Below, in pieces: positions 54,284 through 63,412 of a DNA stretch of 64,000 bases. This DNA is from Flavobacteriaceae bacterium MAR_2009_75 (GTDB lineage: Bacteria > Bacteroidota > Bacteroidia > Flavobacteriales > Flavobacteriaceae). The notes beneath the pieces were generated by a model. It saw only the letters and a list, made by a program, of their open reading frames with translations, was not told the origin of the DNA and searched no databases. The DNA lies in assembly GCA_002813285.1 (NCBI GenBank), contig PHTZ01000001.1, positions 3,657,501-3,721,500 on the forward strand. The letters are read 5' to 3'. How positions within the stretch are numbered: position 1 is the stretch's first letter; each line of letters begins with the position of its first letter. A program made the position numbers and the translations under genes.

Positions 54284-55606
54284 ATGATTTACGTAATTGC
54301 CCTTGTATTGGCCCTCACTTTTATTGTCGTAGGTATTGTTCGCTGGAAAATTCACCCATTTTTTGTTTTGCTTTTGTCCGCCATTGTATACGGGTTCATT
54401 ACAGGTATGGAGGTAGAGCAGATAATATCTTCCATTAATGACGGTTTCGGTAGTATCATGGGAAAAATCGGACTCATCATCTTTTTCGGTGTGGCTATAG
54501 GCACCATCTTAGAAAAATCAGGGGGAGCGATGGTTATTGCGAGTCGCATGATAAAGCTGATAGGGGAGAAGTCTATTCATTTGGCGATGATGTTAACCGG
54601 TTATTTATTGTCAATTCCCGTATTCGCCGATAGTGCATTTATCATTATGAATTCATTGAATAAAGCGCTCTCCGATAAAGCTAAAGTATCGTATGCGGGT
54701 ACAACTGCTGCTTTGGCCTTAGGTTTAACAGCCACACATGTAATGGTGCCGCCAACTCCGGGACCTATTGCCGCCGCCGGTATTTTAAATGCAGATTTAG
54801 GCAGCGTTATTTTCTGGGGCCTTATCATTAGCTCGCTCTCCCTTATCAGTTGTTATTTCTTTGCAACAAAAATTGCTTCAAGGGTACATGTTCCCATTCA
54901 AATGGCAACTTCATCTGACGCTTTGCACAAACCCAAGCTACGCTTATCCCTTTTATGCATTGCCGTACCCATTGTGTTAATTATCTTGAAATCGGTTTTT
55001 GATTACCCTGAGCTACAATTGACGGGTTCGTCCGTTTATCCGGTAATAGCTTTTATAGGCAGCCCTGTAATCGCTCTTTTAATAGGTGTAATCCTGTCTT
55101 TATTATTACCTGAAAAATTAGATGAAAAAGTATACTCGGCAACCGGCTGGTTGGGCGATGCTGTTCGAATAGCAGCGCCCATTATATTGATTACTGGCGC
55201 TGGGGGAATTTTTGGAGCCATGCTTCAGAATTCAGGAATTGCCGACTTGATAACCGATAGTTTTTCGGGCATGTCAATAGGCCTCTTTTTTCCATTTTTA
55301 TTGGCGGCATGCCTAAAGACTACTCAAGGTTCTTCCACTGTGGCCTTGATTACAACTGCATCCATAGTTGCTCCCATGATGCCTGCCTTGGGTTTAGAGG
55401 ATGCTTTTATGAAAACAATGACAGTTTTGGCAATAGGGGCGGGTTCTACGGTAGTTTCACATGCAAATGATAGCTTTTTTTGGGTATTGACGCAACTTAC
55501 GGGCATGGATGTCAAACAGGGCAACCAGGTGCAAACAGTCGGTACCTTAGTTCTTGGTACTACCGCGATTTCTTTAATATATATTGTTTCAAAAATTATG
55601 ATGTGA
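54284..55606 (+). CDS. GntP family sugar-acid permease
   Basis: 440 residues, about 12-14 hydrophobic helices, matching the gluconate:proton symporter family: IGTILEKSGGAMVIASRMI, IPVFADSAFIIMNSL, TATHVMVPPTPGPIAAAGIL and KTTQGSSTVALITTASI. It probably imports the sugar acid handled by the dehydratase upstream (47 bp gap), so galactonate or gluconate are the best guesses. Confidence 0.92.
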   Translation: MIYVIALVLALTFIVVGIVRWKIHPFFVLLLSAIVYGFITGMEVEQIISSINDGFGSIMGKIGLIIFFGVAIGTILEKSGGAMVIASRMIKLIGEKSIHLAMMLTGYLLSIPVFADSAFIIMNSLNKALSDKAKVSYAGTTAALALGLTATHVMVPPTPGPIAAAGILNADLGSVIFWGLIISSLSLISCYFFATKIASRVHVPIQMATSSDALHKPKLRLSLLCIAVPIVLIILKSVFDYPELQLTGSSVYPVIAFIGSPVIALLIGVILSLLLPEKLDEKVYSATGWLGDAVRIAAPIILITGAGGIFGAMLQNSGIADLITDSFSGMSIGLFFPFLLAACLKTTQGSSTVALITTASIVAPMMPALGLEDAFMKTMTVLAIGAGSTVVSHANDSFFWVLTQLTGMDVKQGNQVQTVGTLVLGTTAISLIYIVSKIMM

Positions 55607-55673
55607 ATCAATCAAAGTTCGCATCAATTCTATTTATAGTTAATTGAAATGTCAATCTTCTAAAATCATAAAT

Positions 55674-56672
55674 ATGAAAAAGTTAGGTGTGTTAATGGTT
55701 TTTTCGGTTTTTAATTTAGGGTTGTTTTCCCAAGAAATCAAACAGAACTCTAGAATAGAGATTCTAGATAATCAGGCATTGCAATTGATTGATAAAGATG
55801 CCGATATTGTAATAGTTGCCGATGGTTTTAAATGGACGGAGGGACCTTTATATGTAGAAGATGGTGATTATCTTTTGTTTTCCGATATTCCAAATAATAC
55901 GGTTTTTAAGCTTGATTCTGAAGGTCAAATATCGCAATACCTTAAACCTTCTGGATATTCAGGAAATGATGAATACGGAGACGAACCCGGCTCGAATGGT
56001 TTGCTGTTAGGTCCACAAGGTGAGTTGGTATTGATGCAGCATGGTAACCGTCAAGTGGCTAGAATGAAGGGGTCTTTGATTTCTCCAAAAGCAGAATATG
56101 AAACTCTTATGGATAAATATCAGGGGAAACGTTTAAATAGCCCCAATGATGGTGTTTTCGATGCCGATGGCAATCTATACTTTACCGATCCACCATACGG
56201 TCTTCCTAAAAAAATGGAAGACCCGAACAAAGAGCTGGATTTTCAAGGTTTATATTGCTTAAAGAAAAATGGAGAAATTATTCTTGTTGATAAGCTTTCC
56301 CGACCCAATGGGGTGGCTCTTTCTAATGATGGCTCAAAACTCTATGTGGCGGTGTCCAATCCGGATCATGCGGTTTGGTACGAATATGATGTTCTTGAAG
56401 CAGGGAAAGCCGTTAACAAGCGAATTTTTTACAATGTTACCGAACTTATCGGAAAGCAGGGCGAACAAGGGCTGCCCGATGGAATGAAAATGCATAGCAA
56501 AGATTTTATTTTTGCGACAGGCCCAGGCGGAGTTTGGATTTTTAATTTGGAAGGAAAGGCGTTAGCACGAATTCATACAGGTGAAAAAACTGCAAATTGC
56601 GCTTTTCATTCTAATGAAAAGTGGCTGTTTATGACTGCTGATGATTTTATTTTAAAGGTAGGCCTGAAGTAA
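55674..56672 (+). CDS. Exported SMP-30/gluconolactonase family protein
   Basis: 332 residues from the ATG at 55674, which starts a signal peptide (KKLGVLMVFSVFNLGLFSQ); an upstream in-frame Met is weaker. The six-bladed propeller of the SMP-30/gluconolactonase family shows FKWTEGPLYVEDGDYLLFSDIP, LNSPNDGVFDADGNLYFTDPPYGL, SRPNGVALSNDGSKLYVA and LPDGMKMHS, with the Glu, Asn and Asp that bind calcium. It probably opens an aldonolactone outside the cytoplasm before the permease takes up the acid. Third gene of the operon. Confidence 0.9.
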   Translation: MKKLGVLMVFSVFNLGLFSQEIKQNSRIEILDNQALQLIDKDADIVIVADGFKWTEGPLYVEDGDYLLFSDIPNNTVFKLDSEGQISQYLKPSGYSGNDEYGDEPGSNGLLLGPQGELVLMQHGNRQVARMKGSLISPKAEYETLMDKYQGKRLNSPNDGVFDADGNLYFTDPPYGLPKKMEDPNKELDFQGLYCLKKNGEIILVDKLSRPNGVALSNDGSKLYVAVSNPDHAVWYEYDVLEAGKAVNKRIFYNVTELIGKQGEQGLPDGMKMHSKDFIFATGPGGVWIFNLEGKALARIHTGEKTANCAFHSNEKWLFMTADDFILKVGLK

Positions 56673-56679
56673 GCGTTAT

Positions 56680-57663
56680 CTATGCCATATCTTCTTCACT
56701 AGTTATTTTAATAACCACATTGCCCGTTTTTTGGCCCGAGGCTACATAATCATAAGCTTCAATGATTGCTTCAAAAGAGTAAGTTCGGTCTATGACTGCA
56801 GTAAATTTGCCTTCTGTGATGAGCCGCTTAATTAGTTCAAGACTTTGCTTGATTTTTCTTGGTACTGGAAACTTAACTCTTTTTCCACCCATTAGTGGAG
56901 TGGTTAGTGATAACCATAAATTGGAGCCATACGCCCCTAATTCCGAAGAAATATAAACACCTTTCGGTTTAAGCAATGGCTTACACTTTAAGAAAGTGCT
57001 CTTTCCTACGGTATCAAATATAAAATCATATGTATCTGAAACTTTGGTAAAATCTTCTTTCGTATAATCAATGACTCGGGTTGCTCCTAACGATTCTACC
57101 AGCGTTATATTTCGAGTGTTGGCCGTTGCTGTAACCTCTAAACCTTCGTTTCGCAATAACTGAACCGCTGCACTACCGATGGCTCCTGTGGCCCCGTTGA
57201 CCAAAACTTTCTGACCTTTAAGCAGTTTCACTTTATTGATGAAGTTTAAGGCATAGTGAGCGCCTTCACAACTAGCTGCTGCCGATTCATAGCTTAATCC
57301 GTTCGGTATTTGAACTATGCCTGCCCCTTCATCGATTGAAAGGTATTCTGCGTGTGAACTGAGAATTTCATCATTAAACCCAAAAACCTTGTCGCCAACT
57401 TTAAAAGTGATGACGTTCGACCCCTTTTTAATTACTTCTCCAGCAAAATCTGTACCTGGCACTTGTCTTTTGGGCCTGAATATACCAGTGAATAAGCGAC
57501 TGACGAAATAGCGAGCAGTAACCAGGCCTTCGTCAGTTCTATTGACTGTTGTGGCGTGAACTTTGACGAGAATCTCATTTTCTTTGGGAAGGGGGTTATC
57601 AACCTCTTTCAATTTAAAGATTGATGAAGGTTTGCCATAGTTCATATAAGTCAGGGCTTTCAT
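56680..57663 (-). CDS. Zinc-independent MDR family NAD(P)-dependent oxidoreductase
   Basis: 327 residues of the medium-chain dehydrogenase/reductase superfamily, quinone oxidoreductase-like. GroES-like domain to about 125 (VPGTDFAGEVIKKGSNV), then a Rossmann domain with KVLVNGATGAIGSAAVQLLR. The Cys/His pattern of zinc alcohol dehydrogenases is absent. Enoyl or quinone reduction is typical; the substrate is unknown. Convergent with the sugar-acid operon, 8 bp gap. Confidence 0.88.
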   Translation of the reverse strand: MKALTYMNYGKPSSIFKLKEVDNPLPKENEILVKVHATTVNRTDEGLVTARYFVSRLFTGIFRPKRQVPGTDFAGEVIKKGSNVITFKVGDKVFGFNDEILSSHAEYLSIDEGAGIVQIPNGLSYESAAASCEGAHYALNFINKVKLLKGQKVLVNGATGAIGSAAVQLLRNEGLEVTATANTRNITLVESLGATRVIDYTKEDFTKVSDTYDFIFDTVGKSTFLKCKPLLKPKGVYISSELGAYGSNLWLSLTTPLMGGKRVKFPVPRKIKQSLELIKRLITEGKFTAVIDRTYSFEAIIEAYDYVASGQKTGNVVIKITSEEDMA

Positions 57664-57713
57664 GCTCTTTTGATTTATAAGTATGACGCCTATGCAGTTG
57701 TAATGTTACTGAA

Positions 57714-60659
57714 CTACTGATTAATTACCATAGTAAGTGTTTCGGTATCTCCTGTGCTCATTTTTAGGTTGAGATAGTAAATACCGCTACTCAAGGTTGA
57801 GACTGGTACTTGGTAATCGCCCATGGAGTTAACGGTAAAATGAAATGAGTTTAAGAGCTTTCCAGTAGAATCATGTACGTTTAGTTCCGAAATATACATC
57901 TCCGCAGGTTGATTGATAAGTAAAACTCTGGCACTTCCGTTTTGGGCGGGATTAACTTCGAGTATTATATCTGGTTCACCATTTACTATTTCTTCTGAAT
58001 CAGTAACCATAATGGTAATTTGAGTCGTATCCGACATATTATTGGAATCGGTAACGGTCAGAGAAACCTGATAGGTGCCAACTGTATTGAATAGGTAAGT
58101 TGGGTTTGTTTCCGATGAATTATCCTCATTTCCAAAATCCCATAAATAGCTTAAAACACCCTCACTACTCATTGATTCTGTTCCGTTAAACTGAACTTCC
58201 AGTGGTGCTGGGCCACTCACTATATCCGCTGTCGCTTTTGCAATGGGCACTTCCGTTACAACCATTTCCGGATTTACGGTAACCGTAACCTCGTCGGAGG
58301 CAGTTTTGTTCTCGTCATCGGTCACCGTTAATCGGAAAATGTATTCCCCTTCTATCAAACCGCTTGCAGAAAGGTCTTTTGTGTTTTGGTCGGATAGGGA
58401 TGAGGTGTTCGGTCCGCTTACTTGTGTCCAAAGAAAATCTACCGAGCCACCATCTGGGTCGTCACCCGAACCGTTTAACATAATATTGTTCGTTGGAAGG
58501 GTAATCGATTGGTCTACTCCTGCATCGGCAATGGGTTCTTCGGTAACTACCACTTCCGGATTTACGGTAACCGTAACCTCGTCGGAGGCAGTTGTGTTCT
58601 CGTCATCGGTCACCGTTAATCGGAATATGTATTCCCCTTCTATCAAACCGCTTGCCGAAAGGTCTTTAGTGTTTTGGTCGGATAAGGAAGAGGTGTTGGG
58701 TCCGCTTACTTGTGTCCAAAGAATATCAACCGATCCACCATCTGGGTCGTTACCCGAACCGTTTAACGTAATATTGTTTGTTGGAAGGGTAATCGATTGG
58801 TCTACTCCTGCATCGGCAATGGGTTCTTCGGTAACTACCACTTCCGGATTTACGGTAACCGTAACCTCGTCGGAGGCAGTTGTGTTCTCGTCATCGGTCA
58901 CCGTTAATCGGAAAATGTATTCCCCTTCAATCAAGTTGCTTGCTGAAAAGTCTTTTGTGTCTTCGTTGGATAATGAGGAGTTGTTAGGTCCGCTTACTTG
59001 TGTCCAAAGAAAATCTACCGAGCCACCATCTGGGTCGTTACCCGAACCGTTTAACATAATATTGTTCGTTGGAAGGGTAATCGATTGGTCTTCTCCAGCA
59101 TCGGCAATAGGATCTTCCGTTACAACCATTTCCGGATTTACGGTAACCGTAACCTCGTCGGAGGCAGTTGTGTTCTCGTCATCGGTCACCGTTAATCGGA
59201 AAATGTATTCCCCTTCAATCAAGTTGCTTGCCGAAAGGTCTTTTGTGTCTTCGTTGGATAATGAGGAGTTGTTAGGTCCGCTTACTTGTGTCCAAAGAAA
59301 ATCTACCGAGCCACCATCTGGGTCGTTGCCCGAACCGTTTAACGTAATATTGTTCGTTGGAAGGGTAATAGATTGATTATTTCCGGCGCTAACAGTGGGT
59401 GGGTCATTGCTGGTAGTTTGCGTGGTGTTCTCAAAAATTCGGGGGATAATGTTATCCCATCCTATAGAAACTATGTCAAAGTCTCCATCATTATCAATAT
59501 CTACTACTCTTGCGCCATCGTGATGATCAAACCCTGTGCCTCCCCCATTAATGGTATGGCGAATAAAATTCCCAGAGTCGCACAAGTCATTTTCAAAGGT
59601 AATCAGGCGGTTGTTTCCCTTCCATTCACCTACAGTAATATCATCATCACCGTCATTATCGATGTCTTCGGCAAACACGCTCAAACTACCTCTAATATCT
59701 GAGGCAAGTAAGTGTTTGGTCCAGTTTTGTGAAGAGTTAGATGGATTTTCCCACCAAGCAAATTCCATTCTTGCAGCAGTTGTCGAACCTCCCGTCAATT
59801 GTCCCACAGCGGCATCGAGGTCACCATCTCCATCGAAATCAGATAGTTGTACCCTGTCTGGGGTGGTGGCGTAATCTATACCCGTATTTATGGTGGTCCA
59901 GGTACCATTTCCGTTGTTGCGCAACCAATTTTTCGATTGAAATAAATCGAGATTTCCGTCATTATCAATATCCCCTTTTTGAAGGTCTTCGCCCAAAGAA
60001 CTATTGCTAATATTTTCAATAGGCCACTGGGTGTTGACCGGGTCTGCAGGTACGGTCAGCATTTGTACCGGTGAGTTAGTAGATTCTGCACCGTTCCAGT
60101 TAATCGCTATTTGATAGGTGCCATTGTCCTGAAAATCGTCCCCTGCGATTCCCGCAATAAAAGGCTCATGATAGTTTGTGTCTCCTGAAGGTATATTGTT
60201 ATGAATCGTAAAACTGCCCGATCCATTGTTCTCAGCCCAAACTAAGTCAGACCCTCTGTAAGTACCAGTAGTCCCTAAAAGATCAAGGTCGCCATCCCCA
60301 TCAAAATCATGAATATGGGCCATGTTATTAAATGTGGCTCCAATGGTATTTCTGACCCAATTGCCAGATGCCGATCCCGGGTTGCGATACCACCAAGCGC
60401 CCGTAACGATATCTTTGCGACCGTCACCATCAATATCAAAATCGGCATATATATAAACCAAGCGATAAGAAAATTCACTGCTCTCCAATTGATGTACCTG
60501 CCACTGATCTGGGAAGGGGGTAGAGTTGCATTGTGCCCCAATTTGAAAAAAAGAAAAAAGCGCAAAGCCTAGAATTAAAAAGTCTACGCCTCTTTTAAAA
60601 AATGTAAAATCTGAAAAAATAGAATGAAGAAATGGATAATAAGAATACCTGTTTTTCAT
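57714..60659 (-). CDS. T9SS type A VCBS/PKD-domain secreted protein
   Basis: About 981 residues from the ATG at 60659; the longer frame to 60692 adds only a basic stretch before the signal peptide, which itself sits behind an unusually long N-region (about 50 residues to FFQIGAQ). Residues 40-415 carry FG-GAP/VCBS repeats with calcium-loop DxDGDGD motifs, predicting a beta-propeller. Four nearly identical 96-residue PKD-like repeats follow (about 422-805), then a canonical PKD domain (YLWDFGNEDNSSETNPTY) and an 80-residue T9SS type A-like C-terminal domain (LNVHDSTGKLLNSF, LSSGIYYLNLKM). Probably a secreted or surface-attached carbohydrate- or protein-binding protein; no catalytic domain is evident. 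Confidence 0.88.
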   Translation of the reverse strand: MKNRYSYYPFLHSIFSDFTFFKRGVDFLILGFALFSFFQIGAQCNSTPFPDQWQVHQLESSEFSYRLVYIYADFDIDGDGRKDIVTGAWWYRNPGSASGNWVRNTIGATFNNMAHIHDFDGDGDLDLLGTTGTYRGSDLVWAENNGSGSFTIHNNIPSGDTNYHEPFIAGIAGDDFQDNGTYQIAINWNGAESTNSPVQMLTVPADPVNTQWPIENISNSSLGEDLQKGDIDNDGNLDLFQSKNWLRNNGNGTWTTINTGIDYATTPDRVQLSDFDGDGDLDAAVGQLTGGSTTAARMEFAWWENPSNSSQNWTKHLLASDIRGSLSVFAEDIDNDGDDDITVGEWKGNNRLITFENDLCDSGNFIRHTINGGGTGFDHHDGARVVDIDNDGDFDIVSIGWDNIIPRIFENTTQTTSNDPPTVSAGNNQSITLPTNNITLNGSGNDPDGGSVDFLWTQVSGPNNSSLSNEDTKDLSASNLIEGEYIFRLTVTDDENTTASDEVTVTVNPEMVVTEDPIADAGEDQSITLPTNNIMLNGSGNDPDGGSVDFLWTQVSGPNNSSLSNEDTKDFSASNLIEGEYIFRLTVTDDENTTASDEVTVTVNPEVVVTEEPIADAGVDQSITLPTNNITLNGSGNDPDGGSVDILWTQVSGPNTSSLSDQNTKDLSASGLIEGEYIFRLTVTDDENTTASDEVTVTVNPEVVVTEEPIADAGVDQSITLPTNNIMLNGSGDDPDGGSVDFLWTQVSGPNTSSLSDQNTKDLSASGLIEGEYIFRLTVTDDENKTASDEVTVTVNPEMVVTEVPIAKATADIVSGPAPLEVQFNGTESMSSEGVLSYLWDFGNEDNSSETNPTYLFNTVGTYQVSLTVTDSNNMSDTTQITIMVTDSEEIVNGEPDIILEVNPAQNGSARVLLINQPAEMYISELNVHDSTGKLLNSFHFTVNSMGDYQVPVSTLSSGIYYLNLKMSTGDTETLTMVINQ
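58243..59394 (-). repeat. Four tandem 288-bp coding repeats (PKD-like)
   Basis: Landmarks such as the codons for DPDGGSVD recur at 58456, 58744, 59032 and 59320, exactly 288 bp apart. The copies differ at scattered bases and a few residues (NNSSLSNED or NTSSLSDQN), so they form two visible subtypes: copies 1-2 and 3-4 in protein order. Located inside the VCBS/PKD protein. Confidence 0.92.
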
Positions 60660-60791
60660 TTTCAAGCTTTTACGAGGGGGCAATACTACCATATTTTCAC
60701 GGTTCTAAAAATGTAACTGGACAAGAATGACCATTAAAGCGATAAAGCGCCATTGTAGTATATACGTCCGGTAAGTAAAAATTGTTGGGCA

Positions 60792-63254
60792 CTAATTCAC
60801 TAAAAATAGTGCGTTTGCAAAGAATAGCTTGCCGTTCTCCCAAAACCCACGAAATAAAGGGTTGTCGACCATATAGATAACTTGGCCTTGACCATGGTTT
60901 TCTACCCCGAAGATTAGGGTCTCCTGAATGTTTTTCTGTGCTTCACTACCGGCAAAACCCGAAACAGGCACAGTGCTTTGGGCATCTAAAAAAGCAACGG
61001 TTCCGTTTTCTAAATAGTCAAAGGCATCATTGCCTAATTTAAGGGAAAAGTAGGTGTCTGGGTACCCGAATGCTAAGGGGTGGGTATTGTCAAGCTTACT
61101 TTTGAAAATAGCCCCTGTAATCGCCTGTTTGATTTGCTCTCTTTGATTTCCTTCAAAGTATGGAATGGCTGAACTACTGTCTTTTTGAATTACTTTGTTT
61201 CTAAGTCCGAATGTCTTGCTGTCGGCCAAGGTTTTCAGTGCTCCACCCATCGCTATAAGCTTGCCCCCTTGGTCAACCCAATTTTTGATTTTTTCTATGT
61301 TGGTTTTCTCTAGAAACTTGGAGTAATGCTCACCATCGGGTAAGATGAGTGCTTCATAATCAGAAAGATTGATACTGTCGAAATAATCATTTCCTAGTAT
61401 AGTGATCGGGTAGTTCAATTGTTGTTCGAAAAAGTGCCATATTTCACCAAAACGAAGGGTAGATGTGGGTTCTCCGGAAAGCACGGCTACTTTAAGGTTT
61501 TCGATAACCTTTACTGAGCCAGAACCAAAATCTTTACCTATCTCAACAAAACCCGTAGTTGTTGCAGTTAGCTTTTTGGAATGTTTTTCTGAGATTTTAA
61601 AAAGTTCTTGATGAAAATCATCTTTCTGTAAGTTGTCCGCTTGTGTTATTATGAGCGTGCCCCGCTGATATTTCTTGTTATCTAGAACAAAGGGTTGGGT
61701 CGAATAGCGAACGCGAATATTCTCTTTCAATAGTTCGGTCAAAAATTGGGCATCGCTAAAGCTGTTCCATTTGGCCAAATAGGCAAACGTGTTATTGTCA
61801 AAAGTTGTTTTGGTAATGATATATTTTTTAATAGCTGTCGTATAGGCTACTTTTGATTCAGCAGCAAGGGCATCTAAGCCGTATGCATACGGAAGAGACC
61901 ATGCGGTTATATCATAGGTTAGCGAATCGCTTAATTTGGCATTGGGTTCAAACAATACTTTCACCAAGGTTCCCTTTTTTTGGTCGACAGGCACCACTAA
62001 ACTATGCTCAGATGTTTTTAAACTTCCGTTTTTTCCAGCTGTATATAAAAAACCTTTCGCCGAATTGTTGATAGCCCAACCATATTCGATTTCATGTTGC
62101 TCTAATAAATTGGTCAATGATTTGATTTTGTCGGTATCTCCGTTGAGTACATAGCTCTTATGCTTGTAATCTTTTTCCCTATGGAATCTTTCAAATTCAA
62201 TATTTAATTTTTTCGAATTTTTTGCCGCTATTTCTATGGTAGACAGCCCTGTAGTGTGATGATGTTCAATTCTATCTTTAAGTGTGAGCGTGTCGCCAAT
62301 ACCGGTAACGATCGCCAGACCGGCACGGCCACTGCCCCCTTGTTCATAGGTCATGCCTATGCTGCCATTATAGGTCGGGAAGGTGTCGCCGTAGCTAGGG
62401 TAGAGCAGGTCAAAAACTTCTTTGGTAAAATAAAACCAGCCTTTGGCATCAAAATATTTAGCGTGATTTTTACCTACGGTAACTTGAAATTCTCGCTGAA
62501 AATCGGTGATGACCTCATGAAAAGGTTCTGCTGCTGGAGCAAAAAAATAAGGGCTATCTACTGACTGCTCATGAAAGTCTACATGAATATGCGGTAGCCA
62601 CTTGTTATATACCTTAATTCGTTGTTGACTTTCCTTTTGGGTAAGCCATGCCCAATCACGGTTTAAATCGAACATATAATGGTTGGCCCTACCGTTCAAC
62701 CAAGGTTCGTGATGTTCTTTGCTGTTGGGGTCGAGCTGATGAGGTGTATTTTTAAATTGATTGTACCAATTTACATAGCGCTCTCTTCCATCGGGGTTTA
62801 CACAGGGGTCAACGATTATGAGCGTATTTTCGAGATACTTGTTTTTCTTGGTCAACAGTTCATAAACGGTTAGCATTGATGCCTCTGTGCTTACACTTTC
62901 ATTACCGTGTACGTTATAACTCATCCAAACAATCGCAATTTCAGGACTGCCCTTTGCTTCACGGTTGTCAAGGTGCGCCTGTCTGATGTTTTCTATGTTA
63001 GAGATGTTCTCCGCCGTAGAGATATAGGTCAAATAAAGAGGGCGGTCTTCGTACGTTTCTCCATACTGTTGAAGCTGTACGCGTTGACTGTCGGCTTTTG
63101 CGAGGTGTTGATAATAATCTATTACACGATGAAAAGGGGTAAATTTAGTGCCTAGTTCATAACCTAAAAAATGCGAAGGTGATTTTAAATCTTGACCCTG
63201 GGAGGTTAGGCTATAAATGCTGACGCAGAAAAATAGAAAAATTCTTAAATACAT
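60792..63254 (-). CDS. Large M14 family zinc carboxypeptidase
   Basis: About 820 residues from the ATG at 63254, which begins a signal peptide (LRIFLFFCVSIYSLTSQGQ); a -7 element at 63290-63297 supports it over the upstream Met. The M14 catalytic domain (about 30-370) has the zinc ligands in SYNVHGNES (His and Glu near residue 115) and a distal His in HIHVDFHEQS, with MTYEQGGSGRAG carrying the probable catalytic Glu. The C-terminal half (about 500-820) contains a glutamine-amidotransferase-like fold (YEALILPDGEHYSKF, GGKLIAMGGAL), as in other large Bacteroidetes M14 proteins. Likely periplasmic or outer-membrane. Confidence 0.9.
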   Translation of the reverse strand: MYLRIFLFFCVSIYSLTSQGQDLKSPSHFLGYELGTKFTPFHRVIDYYQHLAKADSQRVQLQQYGETYEDRPLYLTYISTAENISNIENIRQAHLDNREAKGSPEIAIVWMSYNVHGNESVSTEASMLTVYELLTKKNKYLENTLIIVDPCVNPDGRERYVNWYNQFKNTPHQLDPNSKEHHEPWLNGRANHYMFDLNRDWAWLTQKESQQRIKVYNKWLPHIHVDFHEQSVDSPYFFAPAAEPFHEVITDFQREFQVTVGKNHAKYFDAKGWFYFTKEVFDLLYPSYGDTFPTYNGSIGMTYEQGGSGRAGLAIVTGIGDTLTLKDRIEHHHTTGLSTIEIAAKNSKKLNIEFERFHREKDYKHKSYVLNGDTDKIKSLTNLLEQHEIEYGWAINNSAKGFLYTAGKNGSLKTSEHSLVVPVDQKKGTLVKVLFEPNAKLSDSLTYDITAWSLPYAYGLDALAAESKVAYTTAIKKYIITKTTFDNNTFAYLAKWNSFSDAQFLTELLKENIRVRYSTQPFVLDNKKYQRGTLIITQADNLQKDDFHQELFKISEKHSKKLTATTTGFVEIGKDFGSGSVKVIENLKVAVLSGEPTSTLRFGEIWHFFEQQLNYPITILGNDYFDSINLSDYEALILPDGEHYSKFLEKTNIEKIKNWVDQGGKLIAMGGALKTLADSKTFGLRNKVIQKDSSSAIPYFEGNQREQIKQAITGAIFKSKLDNTHPLAFGYPDTYFSLKLGNDAFDYLENGTVAFLDAQSTVPVSGFAGSEAQKNIQETLIFGVENHGQGQVIYMVDNPLFRGFWENGKLFFANALFLVN

Positions 63255-63289
63255 ATGTTTGAGTGCGTAGAGGGGGCTTATGTGCATTT

Positions 63290-63297
63290 CAAATTTA
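63290..63297 (-). promoter_or_regulatory. Candidate promoter -7 element for the carboxypeptidase gene
   Basis: The minus strand reads TAAATTTG, an exact match; transcription would start near 63283, downstream of the first in-frame Met at 63287 and about 29 nt before the ATG at 63254, supporting the shorter start. Confidence 0.5.
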
Positions 63298-63397
63298 ATT
63301 ATTCTAATCGAAGTTTGTGCCGTTTCATCCGTAATATGATTATTAATCGGATGAACGTATTAACGAATTTTTAGGACGCCCAAATTAGGAAGAGTTT

Positions 63398-63405
63398 TAT
63401 ATTTA
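63398..63405 (+). promoter_or_regulatory. Candidate promoter -7 element abutting bshC
   Basis: TATATTTA, one base from TAnnTTTG, followed by CACCT as before ftsY. Only 7 bp separate it from the ATG at 63413, so the transcript may be nearly leaderless. Confidence 0.35.
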
Positions 63406-63412
63406 CACCTCT

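Noticed and set aside
58243-59376. A 377-codon plus-strand frame over the 288-bp repeats
   Set aside because: Antisense shadow of the PKD-like repeats with the same 96-residue period and no recognisable domain.
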